DNA of 64,000 bases from Saturnia japonica (lineage: Eukaryota > Arthropoda > Insecta > Lepidoptera > Saturniidae). Position numbers and translations under genes: made by a program. Below, in pieces: positions 34,037 through 46,005 of this stretch. The notes below the pieces were generated by a model. It was not told where the DNA came from. It saw nothing but the letters and a program-made list of their open reading frames with translations, and did no database searches. Position 1 is the stretch's first letter. Every line of letters begins with the position of its first letter. The stretch covers positions 2,260,930 to 2,324,929 of the forward strand of contig CM065325.1 of NCBI GenBank assembly GCA_033032175.1, in the 5' to 3' direction.

Positions 34037-35689
34037 TAATATACTTTATTTTATTGGAAGTATTTATTTCACTGCCGCGGGTTACGTAACCAGACGACAG
34101 CGAAAAGGAAAAGTGATAGGAGTGATAGTGACAATTATTGTAGTTACATATCTACAGACAAAAATGTTCTAACAATTCTGCGGGTGTTTAATACAACAGC
34201 CTTTTGAAGCTGAACAAATGTAAGAGGATGTATATTAAGTGTTTTTAAACTATTGTGTGATGTGTGTGAGATGACGCCACTGGAGGAAATATACAGTGTG
34301 TATTAAAAACCCCGTCGGATCAGTGAAGGTGATTAGGTATCGAGATTATATGCTGTTTATGTTATCTATCTCATATTATAAGTAAAAAATTATAAATAAA
34401 ATGTAAAAGAAAATTAGTTAAATGAGGAAACTTACATGGCAATACAGGCGTTTTAAAAATTTGCTAAATTTTAGAAAAACTAAAACTAAATATGCATGTT
34501 AATTTTAAATTACAGTAGCATATTTTTTTTTTTTTGGTAATTTCATTAGGGTACCTATATACCCCTTTTCGGATTCCACGAGGTTTTTAATACATAATTG
34601 TATATCGGTACTGTTATAACTGTATTAACTTTCCATTGGATTTTAATTTGAATAGATAAGCGGGGTAGTAGAGCGTTCTGTACCCGACTGGATCGCGACA
34701 ATCGTGCATACGGTGATAAACCCGTTACAGTAACTTTGACTTGTTTCGGAATCAACCAGTCTACATCCAGCTGCTGAAAGGCTTGCAGACATGACAACAA
34801 TTACCGTTGATAAATTGTCGATCGACAATCTCGTCGTTGTTCGCCAACGATTATACACAAGTCAACAGCGGCAACGCGCACTGCATTATGCATCCGAATC
34901 GATGAGATTGATTTATTATCAATGTAAAACTACATATAAATAAATACGTTCGAAGTTCAATTCAAAGACAAGTTTAACGCATAAAGCACATCGGACAGTG
35001 GACACTATAATTTCCTGAAGGACATTTGGATCCCAAATCGACTCAAGCGTTTCAACAACAAAGCGTTTTCGATATTATTCTGCTGCGGGCTTAAGCTATG
35101 GTTTTTTTGTCTGCTATTTAGCATATTGTTTTTTTTTTTTAAATATACTACTTACTACTTATAAATACATCAACAAATCAATCGACTTTCATGTATATAA
35201 TGATATTTTTTATTTCAAAATCTTACACCACTCTCGCGCTGTCTGCCACGGTCACCACTAACAAACTGTATATATGGTATATATTACCCCAAGTTCGGTG
35301 AAGCTGTAAAAGCCGCAGCGGCTTTAGGGCCCCTAAGGCTAACACTGTAATCAGTTCTAAAAAGAAAAAGGTATATATATATTATAATTTTTTAAATAAT
35401 ACTTTGCATAGTCGACTCGTCGTTCATTGGGCGAACTGGAAATGAATGGAACTTCACTACCCGCGTCTGTTTTTCCTGTTTTATATAACATAGAGGGTCT
35501 TCAAAAGAAGAGTGAATCAGTTTTTACTGAGCGATCGCATAACATCCTCGGGCTCGTCTTCACTTTCCATCAGGTGTGACTAGGGCCAAGCGTCGAGCAC
35601 TTTATAATAAAAAAAAATTGTTTGACCAGTATAATAATTATCAAGGAATCAGTCATATAGCGATAACAAACTTTTTACGTAGACTGGTC
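34037..35689. other. Gene-free stretch with one repeat fragment
   Basis: No gene supported. 35296-35365 ('ctgtaaaagccgcagcggct', 'ttagggcccctaaggctaac') is a - strand copy of the repeat at 27945-28040. Confidence 0.45.
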
Positions 35690-35827
35690 TCCCACTGTCC
35701 GTGATATTCCGGATTCTCACGCATGGCTACGGACTTGTCTGAGCTTCCACAGACGACACTCTTCCCATGGTGCGTCGGTGCGGGCTGGGCAGTGCAGCGT
35801 CCCTACGCAATATCACGGACCGTGGGA
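35690..35827. repeat. Inverted-repeat (MITE-like) element
   Basis: 'tcccactgtccgtgatatt' (35690-35708) is inverted at 35809-35827 with 18 of 19 bases. The interior is GC-richer ('gtgcgtcggtgcgggctggg'). No ORF. Confidence 0.6.
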
Positions 35828-36049
35828 GGACACCTTAACAGATTTCATTTAAAACCACTGTACAATTACTACTAGTCATTGCAGTTGTCTCTTTAATTGC
35901 GAATACGTATAGATGGAGAATAGTAAAATAAGCGATATTAACGGCTTAATTCAAACTATAAAGTCAACTGCAACATCGATAAAGGAGGTCACAAATCAAT
36001 AAATAACAATATTTTTGTTCAGTGTACAGAATACCCTTAGACTTAGAGA

Positions 36050-36316
36050 ATGGCGCGGGTAATAAACCAATATCGCATTTCGGATTCGTGTCTCGTCGTT
36101 GACGTCCGTCGTTGGTCGCGAGCCGCGTTAGTCACCGCTGGTCGCGATAATGCGCGGCGCGGCGCATCGCCCGGTCATCACGGTCTGTCACCGCGACGCG
36201 GCCGCGGCGCTGTGGCGCGGCGACGCGACGGACGCATCGTTACATTGCGCGGGCGACACAGTAAAGTAGAGAAAGCGATTTTAGTTAAACTCAATAATGC
36301 CTCAAAGGTCGTGTAA
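36050..36316 (+). other. CpG-rich pocket with 88-aa open frame
   Basis: The frame MARVINQYRISDSCLVV... lies over the CpG-rich block 36095-36260 and becomes Arg-rich with no family signature. GGCGC pentamers are at 36151-36165. Possible 5' exon or promoter region, but the open frame may simply reflect lack of stops in GC-rich DNA. Confidence 0.25.
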
Positions 36317-37014
36317 CTTACTCAGTTTCCATACGGTAGGAAATGATATAAACGAGAAAAAATTGTTTAACCATTTATTATTAATTATAGTCATGTACTA
36401 ACCTATACTATTCGCCTTGACTCTTTTTAGAGTACCTGCCTCTAAACTGACCCATTTTGTTATTAAATAATCTACAAGTTGAATAATCTACTCTTAAATG
36501 ATACATCTCTGATGTCTGAAAAAAAAAAAATTTTCACAGACTACGAATGACCGTCTAGGAGACTAATGGATGACTAGGTCCGGTCCGATGATTCTAGCAA
36601 GAATGCCTTACACTACATATGTAGTCAATAAAACTTTACTTTTTTTTAAACTTTCAAAATAAAGTATAATATATTACGTTATACGAAATATGATATTATA
36701 CGTAATAATATTGGAAATAATTTAAAATATATAAGTGCAATCCGTTTCAAAGAGATACATTTAAAATTTTATATTTCCTATAGAAAAATTAAGTTAAAAA
36801 TTATATACGACCTATTTTTCTGATAGAAGACATATTTATATAGTAAACGGCTTTATTTTATTTCACTAGCTACGCATCCTCCAGACTTGTCAACCTCCAG
36901 ATTTGTTATATATTTAGAAAGACGCTTTTGTGCTATTGCACATTGAACAAGATAAATGCACAGTAAGACAAAAACGAGTAAGTTAACAAACTATAACAGA
37001 ACAATAGAGCGGGG
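36317..37014. other. AT-rich, gene-free stretch
   Basis: Nothing recognised. Confidence 0.4.
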
Positions 37015-37080
37015 AATGCCAGCCGCGACCGCCCGCCGCGCCGCGTCGCGTCCGCTAGCCGCGTCCGCCTGAACCGTCGT
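37015..37080. other. CpG-rich pocket
   Basis: 66 bp made largely of GCCGC-type pentamers (37033-37050) between AT-rich flanks. Confidence 0.45.
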
Positions 37081-39955
37081 GTCCACTAATGGCACATTGC
37101 TCGCTCCCTAAACCATCTGCATACAGTTTTAATGCTAAAAAACACTGCGCAGCTGCAAACATGTAACGTGCGCATTGCGGGGCACCTAGCGATCCAACCG
37201 CGACGAGGAAAAAGGATATCGGCTAATGAATTGTTTCTTAATGACGTACACTGACTGCCCGCGGCCATTCCAGACGTACTTTTATTTTATCTTTGGCCGA
37301 GAATGTTTGTTTACCTCAAACAGAAAATAGACTTCGATAACAAGAGTTCTCATAAATTAGGTACGGTACAATATAATAATAATAACAGATTCTTCATTTG
37401 TGATGTAACCAAAAATGTATGTGAGTCGTGATTTAGATTTCTGTCAAGGTTGACTAAAATAGCGAGTTAATAGCTTTGTAAAATCTATCTCACAATATTA
37501 TATTATGCCAATTCCAAAGCTGTCGACGCATCTAATGGCTCCAGGTCCCATAAAAATAGTGAGTTCGAAAAAAAAAAATGATTTCATAATTTTTCTAGTA
37601 GTATAGGAAAAAGCAATGAAAACACGCTCATTGCCACAAAATAGAATACCGACTATGCTTTGGTGAGAAAACAGCAATTAACAAACTACTACAATAATTA
37701 AAAAATGCCAAATGCATACAATTATAATTGTGGACTCAGAAAATTCATTCCTGCACAAGGCCGGATTAGTCGTATAGCAAAAATTGCAAATATTATGAGC
37801 CCCGGGTATGTAGGGGCCCACACGCCTAGAACAGATAATATGTAAGATATTATGTAATATTTGTGATACTCCCTCCCAGTTATGTCCTATTTTACGGTTT
37901 TTATAGTGTTATCTCTAAATTTTCTCACATAATTTGGAGAAAAGTTTGTAAAAGTTGTGTTTCATTTTATAATCATACAGACTCTAGGGTTGGGACCTAG
38001 TAACATTCGATGCAGGGCCGACGCTGACCTTATTCCGCCTCTGTTCCCAACTGTTTACCCGAGTGCGTCAAGCTTTTAACTACATACAATTTCTTATTAA
38101 CATAATGAAATACTTTAAAAACCTATTTATATATCACAAATAGGACAAGTTAAGTCAAGTTACTTAGTTTAAATTGACAGGAGTAACTAGTCAGGTGGGT
38201 ACTAGAAAATGGTCTATAACCATAGAGCAATAAAGTCGCTAGCTGCTCCGTATTCATAATTTTATGCCTACAACCATGATAACGTTTCAACACGTTGTTT
38301 TCCGTCACCTAAAGTCCTCTACTTTAAGGCAGCCCGGCTGAACAGAATATCGTTCCCAAATAACCTTGTGCTTATGCTTATGCTTGTTTGTCACCTTCGT
38401 AATATAAAAAAAACAGGTTCATGTAGGATTCAAACCCACTTCAATCGACACGCTGTCCAAATGAGGCGGAGTCATAACCCTAAAACTATTTATCATTATC
38501 AAATAATACTGTAGAAAATTCTTTTATTTTTTTCTCTACATGTGTTCGAGTAACTTCAATCTACAATACACTCCAAACCACGCATGGTTCGAACAGGCTT
38601 CCACTGAACTATCATCACCACCTTAAAATAGTCAAACTATAAAGGTCGAATTCGAATTCTTTGATAATATCCGTCAACCTTCATAACAAATAACAGATGG
38701 AATACAACGCCGGGTAACGTAGATACATCGCCCGCGGGGATTTGAGCCTAATTGCTAGGTAAAGGTATCCTTCACCACGCAACTACTGCAAACTAAATTA
38801 TACACAATTTCTGTTTGCTTTCAGATACATACACTCAACACGGAATAATATCACGAACAATGTGCTTCACTAGATTGGTGCAATCACATTTCTATAGTGT
38901 CATAGTTAGGTCATTTTTTCAAAAAACGACATAACAACTATGACTTCTGAAACTCATATTGAAACTAGAGCATTTCACAATAAAAAAAATTAAAAACTCC
39001 CGATACAAGTATCCTGTTCATTGAAACCATTGCAATAATCCCAAAGACGATAACTCTGCTGTAAGATGGTGAGGAGTTGGGTATCCTGCTGATTCCAGTT
39101 GATGCTACAGCATGAGGTCAAGGTTGCCACCTTTTTCTAATACCATTGAAGTAACAGAGTACCAAATTTTGACTCGATCAGATCTGTGGAAGATGCTCAC
39201 ATCCATTTATCAACTAGAAAAGAGCTGATAATAGCTAAGAACACTCTCGATCGAGTAATGTTTAAAACAGATACACAGTTAAACAGATACACATATAGTT
39301 TGCATCGGAGGTTAAAAATGGGGTGATTAAAAGATCCACGCCTACTGAAACACATAAAATTATTTGCACAAAATACACTGCTAACGTCGGAGACGAACAA
39401 GTAAGCCCAAAGTGGCAAACGTGACCCGTGGCCGCGCTCGATTCGAACGATTAAAACTACGAAACTTATTACAGTACAAGCGCCAGCTGCCGGCACTACT
39501 GCACTTCCTAAACAATAACCACCGTTTATAACAATATTTATCCACTGAAGATATTCTGTTGGCAATTTGAATGGATCCAACGCCACAAGCAGCAATGAAT
39601 ATTGTTGTAATTAAAACTTAACAAATTTTGAGTACTACAGTGTAATAAATGATGCGCCCATATGGAACGCGCAGGGTTCATCTATTGGAATAATTCTTTG
39701 TAACTCTACTCTTGGTATGCGACCCTTTTGAGACCGTATTTTATGCTACATTACGCCCCGCCCAGTCGTGGGCGCTTTCTCATTGAGATATAAACTAGAT
39801 TTCATATGTATTGAGTATTTGTTTTCGTCTCGTTATTAACAACCTGTGTTTACATGTCATTTTATATAATATTATGTGGCTACGCATTGTTTGAAACGAC
39901 CAAAAATTGAAACCCACAGATAAAATTTAAATATATTTCTGTGAAAATTTATCTC
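37081..39955. other. Gene-free stretch
   Basis: About 2.9 kb without a supported gene. Around 38400-38470 the - strand carries tRNA-like 'gtgggtttgaatcctac', a SINE trace. 38985-39190 has repeat-like sequence I cannot place. The 132-aa - strand frame 39197-39595 has hydrophobic stretches but no homology I recognise and no splice context. Confidence 0.4.
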
Positions 39956-40145
39956 TAGTTGGGGCAGCCGACTGATGAAATAGGTACCTCCACTCAACAG
40001 AAGATTCCAGTCAAATAAAATTGTCTTGTTTTACAACGATATGTATGGCTTCCAGAGCTACTTGAAGAAGGGGTACAAGATCAGCAACGATCTAGTCATA
40101 TCTCTGGTGTTATAAACGTTGATATGTTACTGAAAGCGTTCACAT
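39956..40145. repeat. Dispersed repeat E, diverged copy
   Basis: 'tctctagttggggcagccga', 'gaagattccagtcaaat' and 'agcaacgatctagtcatatc' align with the same features in 41072-41300, same orientation. Confidence 0.5.
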
Positions 40146-40189
40146 GCAATATTTTTTTGTTATTGTACGCCTATGTAACTTCTTAAACA

Positions 40190-40359
40190 TAACTTTTTGA
40201 AGTGAACAATTCTTTAGCACCGTTCTGATATGAAATGCGATGAAACGAAAAAGTGACGCTAAAAGCAGACAAACACACATCTATAGGATTTAAACCTACG
40301 AGAGAATGAGGTACAAATACTATAATACACGGTTAATGCAACTACTGATTTTCACGACT
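40190..40359 (+). repeat. Dispersed repeat G, copy 1
   Basis: 'aattctttagcaccgttctg', 'gcgatgaaacgaaaaagtga' and 'acgagagaatgaggta' match 63500-63690 in the same orientation with about a quarter of the bases different. Confidence 0.6.
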
Positions 40360-40460
40360 ATGATCGTCGTCGAATTGACCTAGCGGTATGACGACCAGAC
40401 TTGTATGTACAGTACGAGTGGTCGGTAGTTCGAGTCCCGCTGACTCAGGATTAAAAAAAG
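40360..40460 (+). repeat. tRNA-derived SINE head (family D)
   Basis: 'gacctagcggtatgacg' (box A-like) and 'gtagttcgagtcccgc' (box B), separated by about 35 bp, then an A-rich run. Too short and unpaired for a tRNA gene. The repeat G copy immediately upstream may be part of the same composite, since 'atgatcgt[c/t]gtcgaa' occurs after both G copies. Confidence 0.6.
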
Positions 40461-41071
40461 ATTTTAAGCAAGATATTTTTGTTTTCTTAAGGTATCACTT
40501 ATACCGCGTATGAACTGCACTTTTTTTAAATAACTACTTTAGTATATATTTTGAATCATAGTCTTGTTTTCAAATCAACACTAAACAAGCTATGTCTAAA
40601 AATGGGACCTGGACCCAAGTGCAGCTTGCCGGGACCTACAAAAAGATGTTAGCTTGCACAAGATATTCCTTCCATATGGGAGATAATGTTAAACATACTA
40701 ACGATTTTATTAGAGCTAAAGGTGGTAATGAACTGGACATAAACAAAACAATTTATAATTACAAAAGTTGCGTAAAATCTTAAAATAAACAAGTTGAGGT
40801 CGTTTGCCGCGACGCTACATCTCTTCACTCGTTCCTTTGTTAAATATTGTATCTTATTCTTGATAATAATGTAATCATTTTATCCCATCCAAATACAAGA
40901 TAGTTTAGATTGAGCACTGCGAATTCATTTGCCGAAATACCTCCTTTGGACACGTATTTCCCTCATACTAAAACGCTAACTGATTTTGCGAAAGCCTCTG
41001 CGTAACTATAAATTCCGATAACTATCATAGTAATAAAGGCAAGAGAGAAAGAAGAAAGAAAGAAATATCTT
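40461..41071. other. Gene-free stretch
   Basis: A 63-aa frame at 40592-40783 (MSKNGTWTQVQLAGTYKKM...) is not recognisable. A short 'gaaagaaagaaag' tract lies at about 41050. Confidence 0.4.
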
Positions 41072-41300
41072 TGGAGATTTCTCTCTCCTTGGGGTTGTCC
41101 GACTGGTGGAATTTCTCCGCCCTAAAGAAGATCGCAGCCAAATACCCTCATGTAGTGTTCTGCGGTGAGTAGGGTTTCCAGGATTCTTTGAGATAAGGGG
41201 GGTTCAAGGTCGCCAACGCGCTAGTGATACCTATTGTATTAGAAGCGTCCATAGGCTACGGTAGCTGCTTACCATCAGGCGGGCCGTATGCTTGTTTGCC
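41072..41300 (+). repeat. Dispersed repeat E, long copy
   Basis: 'gaagatcgcagccaaatacc', 'ggtcgccaacgcgctagtg' and 'ccataggctacggtagctgc', ending 'gggccgtatgcttgtttgcc' with an A-rich tail. Reverse copies at 47512-47640, 52185-52265 and 53812-54080. A common SINE/LINE-tail type in moths and butterflies. Confidence 0.65.
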
Positions 41301-43498
41301 AACTTTCTTATATAAAAAAGCCGTATTCCCGCAGTTTCACCCGTGCTAAATTTATTAGACGAACAACTAACAAATGCTCATGTAGTTTTGTTAGAATTTT
41401 CCCTATACGTAAAACTGCTATTTGTCCGGGTGTCCCCGGATTTATCCTAGTTTAAAAGACGTCAGGAAAACGTCCGGGGATAATCCAATTAATCGATTAG
41501 CAATCAAATATCAGTGAAAAAATATAGTAATTCAATTAAATTAGCTTAAGTTCTGATTTCAATTTTATGTACCTACTAAGTCCATAAAAACAATTCTTTA
41601 AAATAATTTGATTCCATAAAGAGGAGCGTTGCTGACAAATGCTGGGACGAAAAATAAGGGAATAAAATAAGGAAATTAAGATAATTATTTTATTTTTATT
41701 TTAAAACATTTTTTTATGAGGCCTGGGTAAAAATCCTTATTTCACGCAAATGTCCAGCGATTTTTAAGTTAATGTCCGGCGTCAACAATTTAGGTGATGA
41801 TATCCCTACCTATACGTGAATTAATAAATATAAAAAAAAATCTAACCTATAAGAAAAACATTTAAAAATAAGTTTGCCGTCATGTATAGTGGAAAACTAC
41901 TTAAAAAATAAAAGAACAAGTGAATCAACCGTACGTCCAACGCATCCAACCGAGCCGATCCACGCCACGCCCGCTGCGCTGCCGCGCTATCGTGACGCAC
42001 TTGTGCATCGCACGCACGTACCTACCAACCAGTGTGCTGACGCATAGAGTCATGATAAACTCCCATTATTTCGTACGATATTAGTGTTATCGTCTCTAAA
42101 CGATAAGCCACTGTCATTATGGTAAACACCGAACGATCTCTCATAAAAGAAGCGACAGACAACCATTGACATATACAATGCAGCCAACTAGATACATAGG
42201 TATTTCGATAATCGAACACACTTTACACCGTTTCCTCAAATAAAGTCTGGCTCCAACAAAATACCGTCGGCTATCAATAAAATAAATCATGTTAATCAGT
42301 CAAACATGAGTGTCGTTAAAATATATGAATCATTTATTGTCAAGATCAATACCGTTCGTTTACCTTCTGACAAATAAAAAGATTCGCGCATGAATATCAA
42401 TTCAAATTCAATTTTTTTTATATTGTATTACAAGTTTACATTACAATGCACAGTTATAATAAATATTATAAATAAAAGTAATTATAACTTACCGGTTAGT
42501 TTATGGCGGATAAAATGCACGATACCAAAATGTCAAGTAAGCAATTAAACTCGTTAAAGACAAAATTAAATATTTTATGATATTTTGTAACAAAATTAAC
42601 TACGTTCAAATATTAATTTTTATTATAAATCCATGAGTACCTAATTAATTAATTAATTTATGTTTTACTTGATTGATCTCGATAACGTTTTACTGTCGAT
42701 TTTAAATAAGCCGGTTTTACCGTCAAAAACTTATTATTGGGTGGATAATTACATGATTAATATTTATGTTTGGAAATAATTACTCCCTCTATGTACCTAC
42801 ATCCACTGAAATAATATCGACAGTGGAAACACTATAATATGGTTAACATGAATATGACAAACTTCACATATTACTCAATTAGCCTTGCCACCGTCCACCG
42901 CATTAAATAATCAATAAATAATCCTGCATTGAGGCCAATGTTTCCTCAATCCTCATCGAAGCAAGCAAACGATAAGAAACGAATTCAGCACGTTTTAAAA
43001 CATAATAATATTTCACTTATCAGTTCTATCAATCAATCATCGCTAACAGTTTTATCAAATACAGTTTTGCAGTGAACGCATTGTACCTACACTGATACGA
43101 AGCGACGCGCGACGTGGCGTCATTTGTGCACAGGGTTACCCTCGCTCTATATCTCAATTAGTATAATTTAAATTGCCTAACTTTGGTAAAATCGTTACAT
43201 TCACTCAATTAGGTAATTCTTTTCGTACTTTTAAAGTAAAATAAATACATTCCAGCTTGTATTTTATGAATAATTATAACATAATTACTATCTCTTAAAA
43301 ACACGTCATTTCTCATAGAAAAGAAACATCCGAAATTTTTATATAATAATATTTTAATTTAACTTTTAAGGTCATTTCAAATACAGTGATAAAGCCAAAT
43401 GCAATAAATATTAAAAAATTGCGCGGACGGAAGTCTGTGAGATTTGGCATGGTTAAAGTTTATATGGCGAAGGAGTGCAGAAAGCTAAAATTTATCTA
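41301..43498. other. Gene-free stretch
   Basis: No supported gene. 'tgtccgggtgtccccgga' near 41420 and 'atgtccggcgtc' near 41770 could be ends of a decayed DNA element, at low confidence. The region just left of the 43.5-kb transposon has a short frame that reads into the element. Confidence 0.4.
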
Positions 43499-44801
43499 CA
43501 AGGTGTCCAGAAAGGGTATCGGGTATTTGTTTTCGCGCCATATTCGAAACGGGGCGTCTAAAGGGTGCGGGGAGGGGTTCGTGGCGTCCGCCATTTTGTG
43601 GAGTTTTAGTCATGATGGAACAGTACTCTGGGACGCATCGCGCATTTTGCGTACGAGCGTATTATCGTAATGGTGATTCAATAGTGACTGCTCAACGTCT
43701 CTATCGTGCGGAATATCGTACACGCCACGCGCCAAGTGACGATAGCATTAGGAAATGGATCAGGATGTTCGAGAATACAGGTGCGACAGTTAAAATTCAA
43801 AACTTTGGTCGTCCTCGTTCAGTTCGCGATGAAGAAACAATTGAAGAAGTTGAGGCGTCGGTTCGTCAAAATCCGTCTTTATCCATCCGAAAGCGAAGCC
43901 AAGCGTTGAACATCAAAAAATCGTCTTTACATTCAATTTTAAAGAAAGACTTACATCTAAAAGCCTATAAAATTCAAGTGGTTCAAAAATTGAAGGATAC
44001 GGACTATGCTAATCGACTGAATTTTGCGAACGAAATGCTGCAGCGATTTAACAACTTTAACAACATACTGTTCAGTGACGAAGCAAATTTTCACCTGAAT
44101 GGTCATGTTAATAAGCAGAATTGTCGGTACTGGGCAGTGGAGAATCCGAGACGAAAGCATGAACGACCCCTGCATAGCCCAAAGGTCGTTGTTTGGGCCG
44201 CTATATCTGCTAAAGGCATAATTGGTCCTTATTTTCATGAAGATCAACGAGGCCGAGCAATGAATGTGAATAGTGACCGTTATTGCGATATGTTGCGAAA
44301 TTTTTTGGTCCCAGAGTCGCAGGAGTTTGCAGGTTTCAACTCAAGAACGTGGTTCCAGCAAGATGGGGCCACTTGCCATACCTCAAATGACTCAATGGAA
44401 GTTGTTAACGAATTATTCCCTAATAAAGTCATTTCGCGAAGGGGTAACATCAACTGGCCTCCCAGAAGCCCCGACCTTAGCACGCTTGACTATTTTGCAT
44501 GGGGATACCTCAAGAGTAAGGTTTATCAAAACAATCCGAAGAATCTAACCCAGTTAAAGCAAAACATCAGGTCAGAAATGGCAGCAATATCGATAGCTAT
44601 GTGTCAACGTGTTATCGTCAATCTTCGTTTCCGTTTAGAAGAGTGCCAGCAACGTAACGGTCATCATTTGGATAACATCATCTTTTCCAAATAATTCTCC
44701 AATTCATATGCTAATAATAAACAATAAACTTTTTTATTGCATACAAATAATTTTTGTTTCATTGAACTTACAAATACCCGATACCCTTTCTGGACACCTT
44801 G
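43499..44801 (+). mobile_element. DD41D (rosa-like) Tc1/mariner element, intact
   Basis: 1303 bp with perfect 32-bp inverted repeats (43499-43530 and 44770-44801, starting 'caaggtgtcc') and TA on both sides (43497-43498, 44802-44803). Carries one uninterrupted transposase gene. The length equals that of the dead copy at 9473-10775. Confidence 0.95.
43612..44694 (+). CDS. DD41D transposase (rosa-like), intact
   Basis: 360-aa transposase of the IS630/Tc1/mariner superfamily. It would bind the element's inverted repeats and cut and paste it into TA sites in the nucleus. The N-terminal third is a helix-turn-helix DNA-binding region with 'GRPRSV' at about 66-71. The catalytic triad is visible as D in 'LFSDEANF', D in 'FQQDGATCH' and D in 'SPDLSTLDYFAWG'. 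There are 41 residues between the last two aspartates, the spacing described for the DD41D/rosa group. There are no stops or frameshifts. Either Met of the initial MM could start; the second aligns with the start of the other copies. Intact gene plus perfect ends suggest recent arrival or activity. Confidence 0.93.
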   Translation: MMEQYSGTHRAFCVRAYYRNGDSIVTAQRLYRAEYRTRHAPSDDSIRKWIRMFENTGATVKIQNFGRPRSVRDEETIEEVEASVRQNPSLSIRKRSQALNIKKSSLHSILKKDLHLKAYKIQVVQKLKDTDYANRLNFANEMLQRFNNFNNILFSDEANFHLNGHVNKQNCRYWAVENPRRKHERPLHSPKVVVWAAISAKGIIGPYFHEDQRGRAMNVNSDRYCDMLRNFLVPESQEFAGFNSRTWFQQDGATCHTSNDSMEVVNELFPNKVISRRGNINWPPRSPDLSTLDYFAWGYLKSKVYQNNPKNLTQLKQNIRSEMAAISIAMCQRVIVNLRFRLEECQQRNGHHLDNIIFSK

Positions 44802-44803
44802 TA

Positions 44804-45023
44804 TAATATCTGTTACTAATATATTAAATAAAATAAATTAATACTGCTAATCCTAACCCGGCCAGTGCTATTGAACTTAGATCCCCAAAATATTGACATT
44901 GTCACTCAATGAAAAGTGACAGCAAGTGATATAATATTCATTGTTTAGGTTCATACTGCAAATGTCAAACAGAAAATAGTCTTTGATTAAAAAGTCGGAG
45001 GTAATAGCGCAGTTGGATGGATG
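44804..45023. other. Gene-free gap
   Basis: AT-rich. Nothing recognised. Confidence 0.4.
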
Positions 45024-45102
45024 GTAAAAGTGATCTGATGAGACTGCGCTACGTGCCATTCGGTTAGCACCCGATCGTGTCTGGTTGGCTCTTTCCGACT
45101 CA
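45024..45102. repeat. Local repeat pair, copy 1
   Basis: 'ggtaaaagtgatctgatgag' through 'acgtgccattcgg' and 'gtgtctggttgg' correspond in order to 45930-46005, about 905 bp away. Here the palindrome of the second copy is not preserved. Confidence 0.5.
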
Positions 45103-45244
45103 GCGCTCCTCTCTCAACTGTTTCTCTCATTCTCGACGTTTCTTCCACTACACTCGGTCACTACTTTAATTAAATGCTAACCTTATAGGTTATACGTGAA
45201 TATCAGTAGATTTAAACTTAATTCATTAGATATTTTTTATGGAT

Positions 45245-45455
45245 GTTCAGTCATAACTTCTTTGTTTATGAACCGATTTGGATGATGCTTTTTTTGTTTG
45301 ATAGGGGATACCTAAAAGGTAGTAGTGTTTTTATTCCTTTGGCATTGTACCTTAAACTTCGAAGATACACCAGGGAACTCTTCAAAATCATTGAAGTTGG
45401 TTTTCTTTTTTGTAATAAAATTGTCTTGTCTTTTTTAAATAATTTCATAATAAAC
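45245..45455 (+). repeat. Dispersed repeat H, + copy
   Basis: 'taacttctttgtttatgaac', 'ttggcattgtaccttaaact', 'agatacaccagggaactctt' and 'aattgtcttgt' all recur in reverse complement at 46610-46800. The 71-aa frame here is through the repeat. Confidence 0.65.
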
Positions 45456-45639
45456 TAATGAAATAACATTGATATTCTATTTTATAAATATCTATCAATA
45501 TTTTTTTTTTTTCATTTATATCTCAATATGATTAAATAAAAAGGTTTCATGTCTACCAGGCTTACCATGATGCTTTAGATTTTTTTTTTATTATAAAATT
45601 AAATATGTTTGTATTAAACGTGGTAGCCCTATTTAAGCG

Positions 45640-45735
45640 TGGCGGGCGTGCAAGACGCGAGGTCACCGCGCTGGGTGTGACGAGCTCGCGGTCGACAGCT
45701 CTGCGCGCGCGCATGCCTCACTCGCGTGATAATCA
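45640..45735. other. CpG-rich pocket
   Basis: GC-rich 95 bp including alternating 'tctgcgcgcgcgcatgc', which could adopt Z-DNA. No gene. Confidence 0.4.
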
Positions 45736-45929
45736 GCTCATAACCCAGGGTCATATGTAGATTTCCGCTACTGGGGGGTCACAAGTCACTGAACGAAGCC
45801 ACCTCTCTCTCACCTTTTTTCTATGCTCTTTAGAGAATAAATTTTTTTATTGAGTCATATTTTTACATTATAAAATCTCACACTTTTTGATGTGAAACAT
45901 ACTAAACGGCACGGAGCGTTTGAACAGGA

Positions 45930-46005
45930 GTAAAAGAGTTCTGATTGGACGTCGCGATGTGCCATTCAACCAGGAGCTGCGTCGCGTCTGGTTGAATGGG
46001 AAGTC
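45930..46005. repeat. Local repeat pair, copy 2, with hairpin
   Basis: 'ccattcaaccag' (45962-45973) and 'ctggttgaatgg' (45988-45999) form a perfect 12-bp stem around a 14-base GC-rich loop. Matched in layout by 45024-45102. Confidence 0.6.

Noticed and set aside
36050..36316. 88-aa Arg-rich ORF as a gene
   Set aside because: The open frame follows from GC-rich sequence; kept only as a CpG pocket with an open frame.
39197..39595. 132-aa - strand ORF with hydrophobic stretches
   Set aside because: No recognisable family, no splice or promoter context. ORFs of this size occur by chance in 64 kb.
40360..40460. Possible tRNA gene
   Set aside because: Box spacing fits pol III, but no cloverleaf or acceptor stem; a SINE-like A-rich run follows.
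43386..43670. 94-aa ORF entering the DD41D element from outside
   Set aside because: Reads out of frame through the left inverted repeat and 5' UTR of the transposon; chance frame.
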